Source: Mycobacterium sp. Marseille-P9652
Lineage (GTDB): Bacteria > Actinomycetota > Actinomycetes > Mycobacteriales > Mycobacteriaceae
Direction of reading: 5' to 3'
Length of the DNA stretch: 64,000 nucleotides
Assembly: GCF_902652685.1 (NCBI RefSeq)
Contig: NZ_CACRUY010000007.1
Coordinates: forward strand, 82,314-146,313
In this document: positions 20,655-30,894 of the stretch, piece after piece
How the letters are laid out: every line of letters starts with the position of its first letter
Position numbering within the stretch: position 1 is the stretch's first letter
Position numbers and translations under genes: made by a program
Notes under the pieces: model-generated
Seen by the model: the letters and a program-made list of their open reading frames with translations, nothing else
What the model was told of the DNA's origin: nothing
The model's database searches: none

Positions 20655-21293
20655 AGCGACGCACTGGTATCTCTCGCCTCGGGAACCGGGCACCAGACCG
20701 GTCAGACGCCCCGCAACCGGCGCCAAGAGGAGACGTTTCGCAAGGTGCTGGCCGCCGGCATCGAGACGCTGCGCGAGACGTCCTACACCGAGTTGACGGT
20801 GCGGGCCGTCGCGGCGCGCGCCAAGGTCGCACCGGCCACCGCGTACACCTACTTCTCGTCGAAGAACCATCTGATCGCCGAGGTGTACCTGGACCTCGTG
20901 CGGCGGGTTCCCTACTTCACCGACGTGAACGACCCGATGCCGACCCGGGTCGAGCAGGTCTTGCGTCACCTGGCCCTGGTGGTGGCGGACGAGCCCGAGG
21001 TCGGCGCGGCCTGCACGGCGGCGTTGCTCGGCGGCGGCGCGGACCCCGCGGTGCGGGCCGCGCGCGACCGGATCGGCGCCGAGATCCACCGCCGCATCGC
21101 GTCGGCCATCGGGCCGGGCGCCAACCAGGCCACCGTCTCGGCGCTCGAGATGGCGTTCTTCGGTGCCCTGGTGCAAGCCGGCAGCGGTCAATTCACGTAC
21201 CGGGACATCGCCGACCGGTTGGCCTTCGTCGTGCGGCTCATCTTGGCCGGCGCCGGACAGGCGGTCGAACGAGCAGACTGGACCCAGCGATGA
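20649..21293 (+). CDS. TetR-family regulator of the aldA / cyp123-cyp51 region (Rv0767c-like)
   Basis: A 214-residue TetR protein. DNA-binding domain: LRETSYTELTVRAVAARAKV then APATAYTYFSSKNHLIAEVY. The rest is a helical ligand domain. I chose GTG at 20649 rather than an ATG at 20571 because the extra N-terminus is Leu/Arg-rich and unlike a protein start, and the shorter form equals the M. tuberculosis length I recall. Its stop overlaps the cyp123 ATG as ATGA, so it is the first gene of the P450 operon and probably represses both that operon and aldA. Confidence 0.88.
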   Translation: MSSDALVSLASGTGHQTGQTPRNRRQEETFRKVLAAGIETLRETSYTELTVRAVAARAKVAPATAYTYFSSKNHLIAEVYLDLVRRVPYFTDVNDPMPTRVEQVLRHLALVVADEPEVGAACTAALLGGGADPAVRAARDRIGAEIHRRIASAIGPGANQATVSALEMAFFGALVQAGSGQFTYRDIADRLAFVVRLILAGAGQAVERADWTQR

Positions 21294-22507
21294 CCGTGCA
21301 CGTCGGCGACCACGAGGTGGTTCTGGACCCCTACGACTACGACTTCCACGAGGATCCGTACCCGTACTACAAGCGGCTGCGCGACGAGGCGCCGCTGTAT
21401 CGCAACGAGGAGCTCAACTTCTGGGCGCTGTCGCGGCACCGCGACGTACTGCAGGGGTTCCGCAACAGCACGACGCTGTCCAACCGCGACGGCGTGTCGC
21501 TGGACCCGGTCTCGCGGGGGCCGCACGCGTCGAAGACGATGTCGTTCCTGGCCATGGACGACCCCGCCCATCTGCGGCTGCGCACGCTGGTGTCAAAAGG
21601 GTTCACGCCGCGCCGGATCCGCGAACTCGAGCCCCGGGTCACCGAACTGGCCCTGCAGCATCTCGACGCCATGCTGGACCAAGCGGGTGCCGGCACCGTC
21701 GACTATGTCGCCGAATTCGCCGGCAAGCTGCCGATGGACGTGATCTCCGAACTGATGGGTGTTCCGGTGGCGGACCGGGACCGAATCAGGGCGATGGCCG
21801 ACGGCGTCATGCACCGCGAGGACGGCGTCAACGACGAGCCGGCGTCGGCGATCGAGGCGTCGATCAACCTCATCGTCTACTACCAGGACATGATCGCCGA
21901 GCGCCGCAAGAAGCCGACCGACGACCTGACCTCGGCGCTCCTGGCCGCCGAGATCGACGGCGACCGGCTGACCGACGAGGAGATCCTCGGATTTTTGTTC
22001 CTGATGGTGATCGCCGGCAACGAGACGACCACCAAACTCCTTGCCAACGCGGCGTTTTGGGGCCACAAGAATCCCGACCAGCTCCAACCGGTGTACGCCG
22101 ACCTCTCGCGCGTGCCGCTGTGGGTCGAGGAGACGCTGCGCTACGACACCTCCAGCCAGATCCTGGCGCGGACCGTGTCCGGTGAACTCACGCTGTACGA
22201 CACCACCATTCCGGTCGGTGACGTCCTGCTGCTGCTTCCGGGGTCGGGTCACCGCGACGAGCGTGTCTTCGACCATCCCGACGACTATGTGATCGGGCGC
22301 GAAATCGGGCCCCGGCTGTTGAGTTTCGGTAGCGGTGCACACTTCTGTCTGGGCGCACACCTGGCGCGGATGGAGGCTCGGGTGGCGCTGACCGAGTTGT
22401 TCAAGCGAATCCGCGGATATGAGGTGGACGAGGCCAACGCCGTCCGCGTCCATTCGAGCAATGTCCGCGGATTCGCTCACCTACCGATGAGCGTGGAGGT
22501 CCGCTGA
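21290..22507 (+). CDS. cyp123: Cytochrome P450, CYP123-like
   Basis: A 405-residue soluble P450. Motifs: I-helix MVIAGNETTTK (the usual acidic-Thr pair as ETT), K-helix EETLRY, heme loop FGSGAHFCLGAHLARME near residue 350. It starts at the ATG that overlaps the TetR stop and ends directly against the SDR start. Substrate unknown. Electrons may come from the [3Fe-4S] ferredoxin further down the operon. Confidence 0.93.
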   Translation: MTVHVGDHEVVLDPYDYDFHEDPYPYYKRLRDEAPLYRNEELNFWALSRHRDVLQGFRNSTTLSNRDGVSLDPVSRGPHASKTMSFLAMDDPAHLRLRTLVSKGFTPRRIRELEPRVTELALQHLDAMLDQAGAGTVDYVAEFAGKLPMDVISELMGVPVADRDRIRAMADGVMHREDGVNDEPASAIEASINLIVYYQDMIAERRKKPTDDLTSALLAAEIDGDRLTDEEILGFLFLMVIAGNETTTKLLANAAFWGHKNPDQLQPVYADLSRVPLWVEETLRYDTSSQILARTVSGELTLYDTTIPVGDVLLLLPGSGHRDERVFDHPDDYVIGREIGPRLLSFGSGAHFCLGAHLARMEARVALTELFKRIRGYEVDEANAVRVHSSNVRGFAHLPMSVEVR

Positions 22508-23332
22508 ATGCCCCGCTTTGACCCCCTGCCCGAACGTCGCCCGGCGATCGTGGCGGGCGCCTCCTCCGGCATCGGCGAGGCCACCGCCATCGAGCTTGCG
22601 GCGCATGGCTTCCCGGTCGCCCTCGGCGCCCGACGGGTCGAGAAGCTCAACGACATCGTCGGCAAGATCAACGCCGACGGCGGCGAAGCCGTGGGCTTCC
22701 ACCTCGACGTCACGGACCCGAACTCGGTGAAGTCGTTTGTCGCGCAGGCGGTCGAGGCGCTCGGCGACATCGAGGTGCTTGTAGCGGGTGCCGGCGACAC
22801 CTACTTCGGCAAGATCGCCGAGGTCACCACCGACGAGTTCGAGTCGCAGCTGCAGATCCACCTCGTGGGCGCCAACCGGCTGGCCACCGCGGTGCTGCCT
22901 GGCATGCTCGACCGGCGGCGCGGCGACCTGATTTTCGTCGGCTCGGACGTGGCGCTGCGCCAACGGCCCCACATGGGCGCCTACGGGGCCGCCAAGGCCG
23001 GCCTGGTCGCCATGGTGACCAACCTGCAGATGGAACTCGAGGGCACCGGGGTGCGCGCCTCGATCGTTCACCCCGGGCCGACGAAGACCTCGATGGGCTG
23101 GAGCCTGCCGCCCGAGAAGATTGGTCCGGCGCTGGAGGACTGGGCGAAGTGGGGCCAGGCGCGCCACGACTACTTCCTGCGGGCGTCCGACCTGGCCCGG
23201 GCGATCACGTTCGTCGCGGAGACGCCGCGCGGCGGCTTCATCGCGAACATGGAACTTCAGCCCGAAGCCCCGCTGGCCGACAACAAGGACCGCCAGAAGC
23301 TTGCGCTCGGAGAAGAGGGGATGCCGTCATGA
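22508..23332 (+). CDS. Short-chain dehydrogenase/reductase (Rv0765c-like)
   Basis: A 274-residue SDR. AGASSGIGEATA is the cofactor loop, ARRVEK after beta-2 suggests NADP preference, VAGAGDTYFGK replaces the usual NNAG, and the YxxxK is in GAYGAAKAG. It begins at the base after the cyp123 stop. Located between two P450 genes, it probably oxidises or reduces a hydroxyl introduced by one of them; in a sterol context a 3-hydroxy/keto step is conceivable but unproven. Confidence 0.9.
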   Translation: MPRFDPLPERRPAIVAGASSGIGEATAIELAAHGFPVALGARRVEKLNDIVGKINADGGEAVGFHLDVTDPNSVKSFVAQAVEALGDIEVLVAGAGDTYFGKIAEVTTDEFESQLQIHLVGANRLATAVLPGMLDRRRGDLIFVGSDVALRQRPHMGAYGAAKAGLVAMVTNLQMELEGTGVRASIVHPGPTKTSMGWSLPPEKIGPALEDWAKWGQARHDYFLRASDLARAITFVAETPRGGFIANMELQPEAPLADNKDRQKLALGEEGMPS

Positions 23333-23385
23333 CGACTTCGCGAAACGACGATGCGGCGCGAGGTACGAGCGGCGAGGAGAAGTGA
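23329..23385 (+). CDS. Possible 18-residue leader peptide before cyp51
   Basis: ATG at 23329 overlaps the SDR stop as ATGA and opens an 18-codon frame (begins MTTSRNDD, ends GEEK) that stops five bases before the cyp51 ATG. The GGCGAGGAGAAG at its end also acts as the cyp51 ribosome-binding site. It may be a coupling peptide that delivers ribosomes to cyp51, or just spacer. Confidence 0.3.
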   Translation: MTTSRNDDAARGTSGEEK

Positions 23386-23389
23386 GCAT

Positions 23390-24960
<1,571 letters not shown>

Positions 24961-24962
24961 CC

Positions 24963-25508
24963 GTGGTCGCATTTCCCCGCGAAGAACTCGACGAATGGGT
25001 GCAGTCCTGGCTGCAGGCCAACAAGGACTGCGAGAAGGCCGGCGACTGGCGGCCGCTCGCCGACTTCTACGCCGCCGACGCCACCTACGGCTGGAACATC
25101 GGGCCCAAAGAGGACGTGATGTGCGTGGGCGTCGACGAGATCCGCGATATCGCGCTCGGCCTGGAGATGGAAGGCCTCGAGAACTGGGTCTACGAGTACC
25201 AGAAGGTCCTCATCGACGAGAAGCAGGGCGAGATCGTCGGGTTCTGGAAGCAGATCGTCAACAAGACCGACGGCAGTCAGGACGAGATCTACGGCATCGG
25301 TGGCAGCTGGTTCCGGCTGGGCGCCGACAAGCTCATCGAGTGGCAGCGCGACTTCTTCGACTTCGGCCACGTCGCGAAGATGTTCGCGACCCTCATCGAG
25401 TCCGGTGACCTCAGCGCCGGCATGCAGAAGAGGATCGAGCGCAGCATCGCCGGGGAGAAGCTTCCCGGTTATTACCCGCTCGGCCAGGCACCGGTGCCGA
25501 TCTGGTGA
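24963..25508 (+). CDS. SnoaL/NTF2-like protein of the cyp51 operon (Rv0762c-like)
   Basis: A 181-residue protein with an NTF2-like cone-fold pattern: N-terminal helices (LDEWVQSWLQANKD), LADFYAADATYGW, then alternating strands ending GGSWFRLGADKLIEWQRDFFD. Such folds often bind hydrophobic ligands or act as isomerases; no catalytic residues can be assigned. GTG at 24963 follows the ferredoxin stop by two bases, so it belongs to the TetR-cyp123-SDR-cyp51-ferredoxin operon. Function unknown. Confidence 0.83.
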   Translation: MVAFPREELDEWVQSWLQANKDCEKAGDWRPLADFYAADATYGWNIGPKEDVMCVGVDEIRDIALGLEMEGLENWVYEYQKVLIDEKQGEIVGFWKQIVNKTDGSQDEIYGIGGSWFRLGADKLIEWQRDFFDFGHVAKMFATLIESGDLSAGMQKRIERSIAGEKLPGYYPLGQAPVPIW

Positions 25509-25645
25509 AGGGCTCAGACGGCGCCGATGGCGGCGACCCGCAGCGCCCGGTCCCCCGCAAGCGGGAGGTGCCGCCAACGCCGCGCTCGCGATCGCCGCTG
25601 GAGCGACCAACCAAGCATTTGATTTGTCGCACACGCTATGCTGAC

Positions 25646-25666
25646 GCCACAGGGGTGCCCTGTGGC
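25646..25666. promoter_or_regulatory. Perfect 21-bp inverted repeat in the adhB promoter
   Basis: GCCACAGGG - GTG - CCCTGTGGC, nine-base perfect arms. TATGCT at 25637-25642 is a good -10, placing the start of transcription inside the palindrome. There is no following T tract, so an operator is more likely than a terminator. It lies 75 bases upstream of the adhB start. Confidence 0.6.
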
Positions 25667-25740
25667 ACTCGTCACCTCACTGCCCGGCGCGACGTGGCCA
25701 GGCAGTCTCACTTCAAAGGCGAAATGGGGTCCGGTCCAAA

Positions 25741-26868
25741 GTGAAGACAAAAGGCGCTCTGATCTGGGAGTTCAACCAGCCCTGGCAGATCGAGGAAATC
25801 GAGATCGGCGACCCGCAGGCGCACGAGGTCAAGATCCAGATGGAAGCAGCGGGCATGTGCCACTCCGACCACCACCTGGTGACCGGCGGCATTCCCATGG
25901 CGGGCTTCCCCGTTCTCGGCGGCCACGAGGGGGCGGGCATCGTCACCGAGGTCGGGCCCGGCGTGGAGGACATCGCCCCGGGCGATCACGTCGTCCTCTC
26001 GTTCATCCCCTCGTGCGGGCAGTGCCCGACATGTCAGGCGGGCCTGCGGAACCTGTGTGACCTGGGCGCCGGCCTGCTGGGCGGTGCGGCGGTGTCCGAC
26101 GGCACGTTCCGCATCCAGGCCCGCGGCCAGAACGTCTACCCCATGACCCTGCTCGGCACCTTCTCGCCGTACATGGTCGTGCACCGCAGCTCGGTGGTGA
26201 AGATCGACCCGGCGGTTCCGTTCGAGGTGGCCGCGCTGGTCGGCTGCGGCGTCACCACCGGGTACGGGTCGGCGGTCCGCACCGCCGACATCCGGCCGGG
26301 TCAGGACGTCGCCATCGTGGGCGTCGGCGGAGTCGGCATGGCGGCCCTTCAGGGCGCCGTGAACGCCGGCGCCCGCTACATCTTCGCGATCGACCCGGTC
26401 GAGTGGAAGCGCGATCAGGCCCTCAAGTTCGGCGCCACCCACGTCTACCCCGACATCAACGCCGCGCTGATGGGCATCGCCGAGGTCACCTACGGCCTGA
26501 TGGCGCACAAGGTGGTGGTCACCGTGGGCGAGCTGCAGGGCGCCGACGTGGACAACTACCTGAACATCACCCAGAAGGGCGGGACCTGCGTGCTGACCGC
26601 CATCGGCAGCCTGCTCGACACCAACGTGACGCTGAACCTGGCGATGCTGACCCTGATGCAGAAGAACCTGCAGGGCACCATCTTCGGCGGCGGCAACCCG
26701 CAATACGACATCCCGCAGCTGCTGTCGATGTATCAGGCCGGCAAGCTCAACCTGGACGACATGGTCACCACCCAGTACCGCCTCGAGCAGATCAACGAGG
26801 GTTACCAGGACATGCTCGACGGCAAGAACATTCGCGGCGTGATCCGCTACACGGACGCTGATCGGTAA
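25741..26868 (+). CDS. adhB: Zinc-dependent class III-type alcohol dehydrogenase
   Basis: A 375-residue medium-chain dehydrogenase. Catalytic zinc ligands: Cys and His in GMCHSDHH and GGHEGAGIV, then Cys in VGCGVTTGYG. The structural zinc site is CGQCPTCQAGLRNLC. The NAD site is GVGGVGMAALQG. It converts a primary alcohol to an aldehyde and may feed or relieve the nearby aldehyde and sterol enzymes. GTG at 25741. A palindrome overlaps its probable promoter. Position matches adhB (Rv0761c). Confidence 0.95.
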   Translation: MKTKGALIWEFNQPWQIEEIEIGDPQAHEVKIQMEAAGMCHSDHHLVTGGIPMAGFPVLGGHEGAGIVTEVGPGVEDIAPGDHVVLSFIPSCGQCPTCQAGLRNLCDLGAGLLGGAAVSDGTFRIQARGQNVYPMTLLGTFSPYMVVHRSSVVKIDPAVPFEVAALVGCGVTTGYGSAVRTADIRPGQDVAIVGVGGVGMAALQGAVNAGARYIFAIDPVEWKRDQALKFGATHVYPDINAALMGIAEVTYGLMAHKVVVTVGELQGADVDNYLNITQKGGTCVLTAIGSLLDTNVTLNLAMLTLMQKNLQGTIFGGGNPQYDIPQLLSMYQAGKLNLDDMVTTQYRLEQINEGYQDMLDGKNIRGVIRYTDADR

Positions 26869-26882
26869 CCCACACCGCAAGA

Positions 26883-28880
26883 GTGGCCGGCTTCCCGCAT
26901 CTGTTGGCGCCGGGACGAATCGGCGCCATGACGGTGCGCAACCGCGTGGTGATGTCTCCGATGGAGACCATGTACGGCACTCCCGACGGGCTGCCGTCCG
27001 AGCGCACCCGCGACTACTTCGCCGCCCGGGCCAAGGGGGGCGTCGGGCTGATCACGTTGGGCGCCACTGGGGTTGACCACCGGCACCCGGAGACTCCCGG
27101 CGGTCTGCACCTGGCCACGGACGACGCGGTCGGCGCGCACCGGGAGCTGGTTGACGCGGTGCACGAGCACGGCGCCAAGATTCAGCCGCAGATCGTGCAC
27201 GCCGGGCCCGACGGGCTGGGTCCCGAGATCTTCGGGGTGACGTCGCTGGGGCCGTCGGTGATCCCCTCGTACCTGACCGGACGCGCGTCGGCCGAGATCA
27301 GCCCGCGACAGCTGTGCGGGGTGCTCGACCTGTTCAAGGCCGCGGCGCGGCGCGCCGCCGAGGCGGGCTACGACGGCATCGAGCTGCACGCCGCCCACGG
27401 CTACATGTTGCTCGGGTCTTTCCTTGCGCCCCAGCGCAATCGGCGCTCCGACGACTACCGGGGCGATTCCCCCCGGGGAAGGCTGCGGGTGGTGCTGGAG
27501 GCGCTGGCCGCGATCCGCTCCGAGATCGGCGAGGCGCTGCCGATCACCCTGCGCATCTCCGGCTACGAGCGGGTCGCGGGCGGGCGGCCAATCTACGAGA
27601 CCGCCTGCTGGGCGAACGAACTCGTCGCCGCCGGGGTCGACGCCTTCCACATCAGCGGCGGTGTCATCGATCGGCTCGTCACCGGCATGGTCAACGGCGC
27701 CGACGACGGCGACGAACTCAACGTCGGCGCGGCCGCGGCGGTGAAGCAGGCGGTCGACGTGCCCGTGATCGCCGTCGGCCGCATCCACGACCCCTCCCGG
27801 GCCGAGCGGATTCTCGCCGACGGGCGCGCCGACTTCATCGCGATGGGACGCCCGCTACTCGCCGACCCAGACCTACCGGCCAAGCTTTTGTCCGGGCAGG
27901 GCGACCGCGTACGCAGGTGCATTTCGTGCGAAAACTGCATCGACGCAATGGAACAGCGCTTCTCCGTCGACTGCGCCGTGAACCCGCGGACGGGTAAGGA
28001 GCGGGAGCTTGCGCCCCTCCCGGCCGCCCCCGCCAAACGGGTGATGGTGATCGGCGGCGGCCCCGCCGGCATGGAGGCCGCGCGGGTGGCCGCCGAACGC
28101 GGACATCGGGTCACGCTGGTGGAGCGCAACGCGCAACTGGGCGGGGCGCTGCGCTGGGCGTCGGTATTGCATCCCGAGAACCAACCCTTCCTGAACTACC
28201 TGCGCGGCGAGGTCAAACGGAGCGCGACGAAGGTGTCGTTCGGCCAAGCGGTTTCGGTGGACGACGTGGTTCGTGCCGCGCCCGACGCGGTGGTGGTGGC
28301 CACCGGCGGGCACCTCGCGGTGCCACCCATCCCGGGCGCCGAATTGCCTCACGTGCGCACCGGATCGGAACTGCGTGAGCTGCTGGGCGGCTGGAGGCAA
28401 AGGCTCGCACGCCCCACCGCGGTACGCTTCGCCAGCCGCGTCTGGATGCCGCTGGGCCGCCGAGTGGCCATCATCGGCGGCGACCTGGTCGCGTTGGAAC
28501 TCGCCGAGTTCCTGGCGGCCCGGGGGCGGTTCGTGTCGATCCTGGAAAGCGGCAAGGACCTTGCGCCCGAGGTGGGCAACAAACGCAAGACCGAGCACAT
28601 GGACCGCCTCGACCGGTTGGGCGTCACCGTACACGTTCGAGCGGCGACGGAAGAGATCACCCGGGAGGCCGTGGAATTCACGCCTTTTGGCGGCCTGCGT
28701 CGTCGGTTGCCCGCCGACACCGTCGTGCTCGCCGGAAGCCTGCAGCCCGACACCACCCTGTTCGACGCCCTCGTCGCGGCCATGCCCGGCGCGGACGTCC
28801 ACGCCGCCGGTGACTGCACCGGTCTGGGCCTCATCCGCAAAGCCACCGAAGAGGGCGCACGCGCCGCGTGCGCGATCTAG
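26883..28880 (+). CDS. Old Yellow Enzyme/2,4-dienoyl-CoA reductase-like FMN-[4Fe-4S]-FAD protein
   Basis: A 665-residue multidomain reductase. Residues ~1-340 are the FMN TIM barrel (LLAPGRIGAMTVRNRVVMSP, GYDGIELHAAHGYML, GRPLLADPDLPAK). The Fe-S site CISCENC plus a further Cys follows near 345-361. Residues ~385-665 are an FAD/NAD(P) module (VMVIGGGPAGMEAA, AGDCTG). Family members reduce activated double bonds such as dienoyl-CoA or enones. GTG at 26883 is 14 bases after adhB. It separates adhB from the isomerase-like gene, which are neighbours in M. tuberculosis as I remember, so it looks like an added gene. Confidence 0.88.
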   Translation: MAGFPHLLAPGRIGAMTVRNRVVMSPMETMYGTPDGLPSERTRDYFAARAKGGVGLITLGATGVDHRHPETPGGLHLATDDAVGAHRELVDAVHEHGAKIQPQIVHAGPDGLGPEIFGVTSLGPSVIPSYLTGRASAEISPRQLCGVLDLFKAAARRAAEAGYDGIELHAAHGYMLLGSFLAPQRNRRSDDYRGDSPRGRLRVVLEALAAIRSEIGEALPITLRISGYERVAGGRPIYETACWANELVAAGVDAFHISGGVIDRLVTGMVNGADDGDELNVGAAAAVKQAVDVPVIAVGRIHDPSRAERILADGRADFIAMGRPLLADPDLPAKLLSGQGDRVRRCISCENCIDAMEQRFSVDCAVNPRTGKERELAPLPAAPAKRVMVIGGGPAGMEAARVAAERGHRVTLVERNAQLGGALRWASVLHPENQPFLNYLRGEVKRSATKVSFGQAVSVDDVVRAAPDAVVVATGGHLAVPPIPGAELPHVRTGSELRELLGGWRQRLARPTAVRFASRVWMPLGRRVAIIGGDLVALELAEFLAARGRFVSILESGKDLAPEVGNKRKTEHMDRLDRLGVTVHVRAATEEITREAVEFTPFGGLRRRLPADTVVLAGSLQPDTTLFDALVAAMPGADVHAAGDCTGLGLIRKATEEGARAACAI

Positions 28881-28895
28881 AGACAGGAGATTCAC

Positions 28896-29324
28896 ATGAC
28901 CCAAACCGCGGAATCGAAGGCGTCCCCGGCCCTGGCCGCATCCCAGGCCTCCTGGCGCTGCGTCCAGGCGCACGACCGGGACGGCTGGCTGGCGCTGATG
29001 TCCGACGACGTCGTCATCGAGGACCCGATCGGCAAGTCCGTCACCAATCCCGACGGCACCGGGGTCCGGGGCAAGGAGGCGGTCGGCGCGTTCTTCGACA
29101 CCAACATCGCGGCCAACCAGCTGACCATCACCTGCGAGGAGACCTTCCCGTCGAGTTCGCCCGACGAGATCGCCCATATCCTGGTGCTGGACAGCAAGTT
29201 CGAGGGCGGGTTCACCAGTTCGGTCCGCGGCGTGTTCACCTACAAGGTCGACGAGGCCGGGCTGATCACGAACATGCGCGGGTACTGGAACCTCGACATG
29301 ATGAAGTTCGGCAAGGACGAATAG
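28896..29324 (+). CDS. Ketosteroid-isomerase-like (SnoaL/NTF2 fold) protein, Rv0760c-like
   Basis: A 142-residue protein with the KSI/SnoaL cone fold: SWRCVQAHDRDGWLALMSDD, VVIEDPIGKS with an acidic residue in the pocket, then strands to FTYKVDEAGLI and YWNLD. Rv0760c of M. tuberculosis is known as a steroid-binding KSI-like protein with weak or no isomerase activity. ACAGGAG gives a good ribosome site before ATG 28896. Downstream of the OYE-type enzyme by 15 bases, it probably shares its transcript and a steroid-like substrate. Confidence 0.88.
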   Translation: MTQTAESKASPALAASQASWRCVQAHDRDGWLALMSDDVVIEDPIGKSVTNPDGTGVRGKEAVGAFFDTNIAANQLTITCEETFPSSSPDEIAHILVLDSKFEGGFTSSVRGVFTYKVDEAGLITNMRGYWNLDMMKFGKDE

Positions 29325-29345
29325 CGGCACTTGCTCAGACGCGGC

Positions 29346-30785
29346 TCACCCTATCCGCCCCAGCCCGGTGATGTTGCCCTGCATGATCCTTCGGTGCAGC
29401 AGCACCATGGTGGGCGTCTGGATCGGGTCGGTGAGGATGGTGGCCGACTTGGGCTGCTGATAGAGCAGCCTGCCGGATTCGGCGTCGACGACCGCGTAGG
29501 CGAACACGTCGAGCGGAGTGGTGTTGTCGAATCCGATCCGAATGATGGTGTAGAGCAGGCCGTCGGCGATGGACAGGTGGGGTAGCGCGGCGCTGCGAAC
29601 GGTGTTCTCCCACACGGTATGACAACCCGCGCTGTCGAGGTCCACCCGCGTCATGCCGCCATAGAACGGCGCCGTGGGCGGAACCGCCGGACCGGCGTTC
29701 GGCGGCACGGCCGGGTAGGGGTAGCCGTAGGTGCTGGTGACGAACACCGAGTCGCCGATGCCGATCGGGGCGTTCTCGCTGCCGGGTCCGCCCCGCGTCA
29801 ACACCGCTTGTTGGCAGACCAATTGACCCGTGCCGGACTGGTAGACCAAAGCATGCACCACGGGGCTGGCGTTGTCGACGATGGTCACAAAGTCGGCGCC
29901 GGTCATGGGGCCGAAGTACACCGGGGTCGAGCCGGTGCCCCAGCTGAGTTGCCCGGGCTTGCGGGCCGGCCCGCGGTCATAGGCTGCGCGCCAAAGGATT
30001 TGCGGGTTCCCCGCGATGTCGAGATTCATCTCGTAAAGGGCGAAGGTGGTGGCGACCGCGACGCGCCCGCTGGGCGCGGACGAAATGCTGTTCGCCACTT
30101 GCTCTCCCGCCGGCAGTTGCAGGGTGGCAACGCCGCCACCGCCCGGCTTGACCACGCCGACGACGCCGTTGCCGGTGGCGAACCAGACGTTGCCGGCGTA
30201 ATCGGGCACGATGCCGACCGAACCGTCGCCCGCGGGTATCGCGCCGTTCAGATCCGTGGACTCGGTGACGATCAGCTTCCAGCACCCCGGCGGTCCCTCC
30301 TGGGTGTGCGCGATGCGCAGCAGGTGATTGGTTCCGTCGATCATGACGACCTGATTGTTGTTGTCCAGGTAGGCATAGACACCGCCGAGCAGGGTGCCCT
30401 TGGCGACCGGCAGGCGAGCCAGCGGGATGATACGTGGGACGATCCCGCCGGGGTCGATCAGAAAGATCGTCGGCGTCTGGTCGAGGTCGGTGGTGCACAG
30501 CGCCAGCACCAGGCCGTCGGTGCCCTGCATGATCGTCGGGCACGCCGCCAGCAGCGGATACCCGAACACGGGGTTCAAGCGCGCACCCGGCCCCGGAAGT
30601 GGCCCGGCATCAGAGGATTCGGCGTCGTTGTGCAGCGACGCGAGTCCCAGCGGGGCCATGAACGGGTTGGGCGGCGCCAACGGCCCGAAGGCGGCGGCCG
30701 CCTGTACGGGTGAAGCGGCGCCGGAGACTAGTGCCGGGGCCATGGCGACCAGACAAGCGGCCAGCGCTGGCAGGGGAAACCGCAC
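29346..30785 (-). CDS. Secreted beta-propeller-like protein of unknown function
   Basis: A 479-residue protein with a Sec signal peptide (MRFPLPALAACLVAMAPALV...SPVQAAAA). The mature part has repeated short strand-like units typical of PQQ/YVTN-type propellers (NQVVMIDGTNHLLRIA, GNVWFATGNGVVGVV, RVAVATTFALYEMNLD, ADFVTIVDNAS). Paired Cys may form disulfides. No catalytic signature is seen. GTG at 30785 has a GGAGGAGA sequence just upstream. I do not recognise an orthologue at this site in M. tuberculosis. Confidence 0.75.
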   Translation of the reverse strand: MRFPLPALAACLVAMAPALVSGAASPVQAAAAFGPLAPPNPFMAPLGLASLHNDAESSDAGPLPGPGARLNPVFGYPLLAACPTIMQGTDGLVLALCTTDLDQTPTIFLIDPGGIVPRIIPLARLPVAKGTLLGGVYAYLDNNNQVVMIDGTNHLLRIAHTQEGPPGCWKLIVTESTDLNGAIPAGDGSVGIVPDYAGNVWFATGNGVVGVVKPGGGGVATLQLPAGEQVANSISSAPSGRVAVATTFALYEMNLDIAGNPQILWRAAYDRGPARKPGQLSWGTGSTPVYFGPMTGADFVTIVDNASPVVHALVYQSGTGQLVCQQAVLTRGGPGSENAPIGIGDSVFVTSTYGYPYPAVPPNAGPAVPPTAPFYGGMTRVDLDSAGCHTVWENTVRSAALPHLSIADGLLYTIIRIGFDNTTPLDVFAYAVVDAESGRLLYQQPKSATILTDPIQTPTMVLLHRRIMQGNITGLGRIG

Positions 30786-30894
30786 GGAGGTCTCCTCCCG
30801 TGTTTCGGGTACAGCGATTTTCCCGCGGCCCCGGAACGAAATGGCAACGTCGCGCTAACGATTCGGCCGCGAGACGGCGTGGCTTAACAGCCAC

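Noticed and set aside
25646-25666. Rho-independent terminator after the cyp51 operon
   Set aside because: Stem is good but there is no T tract, and a -10 element directly precedes it; operator is the better reading.
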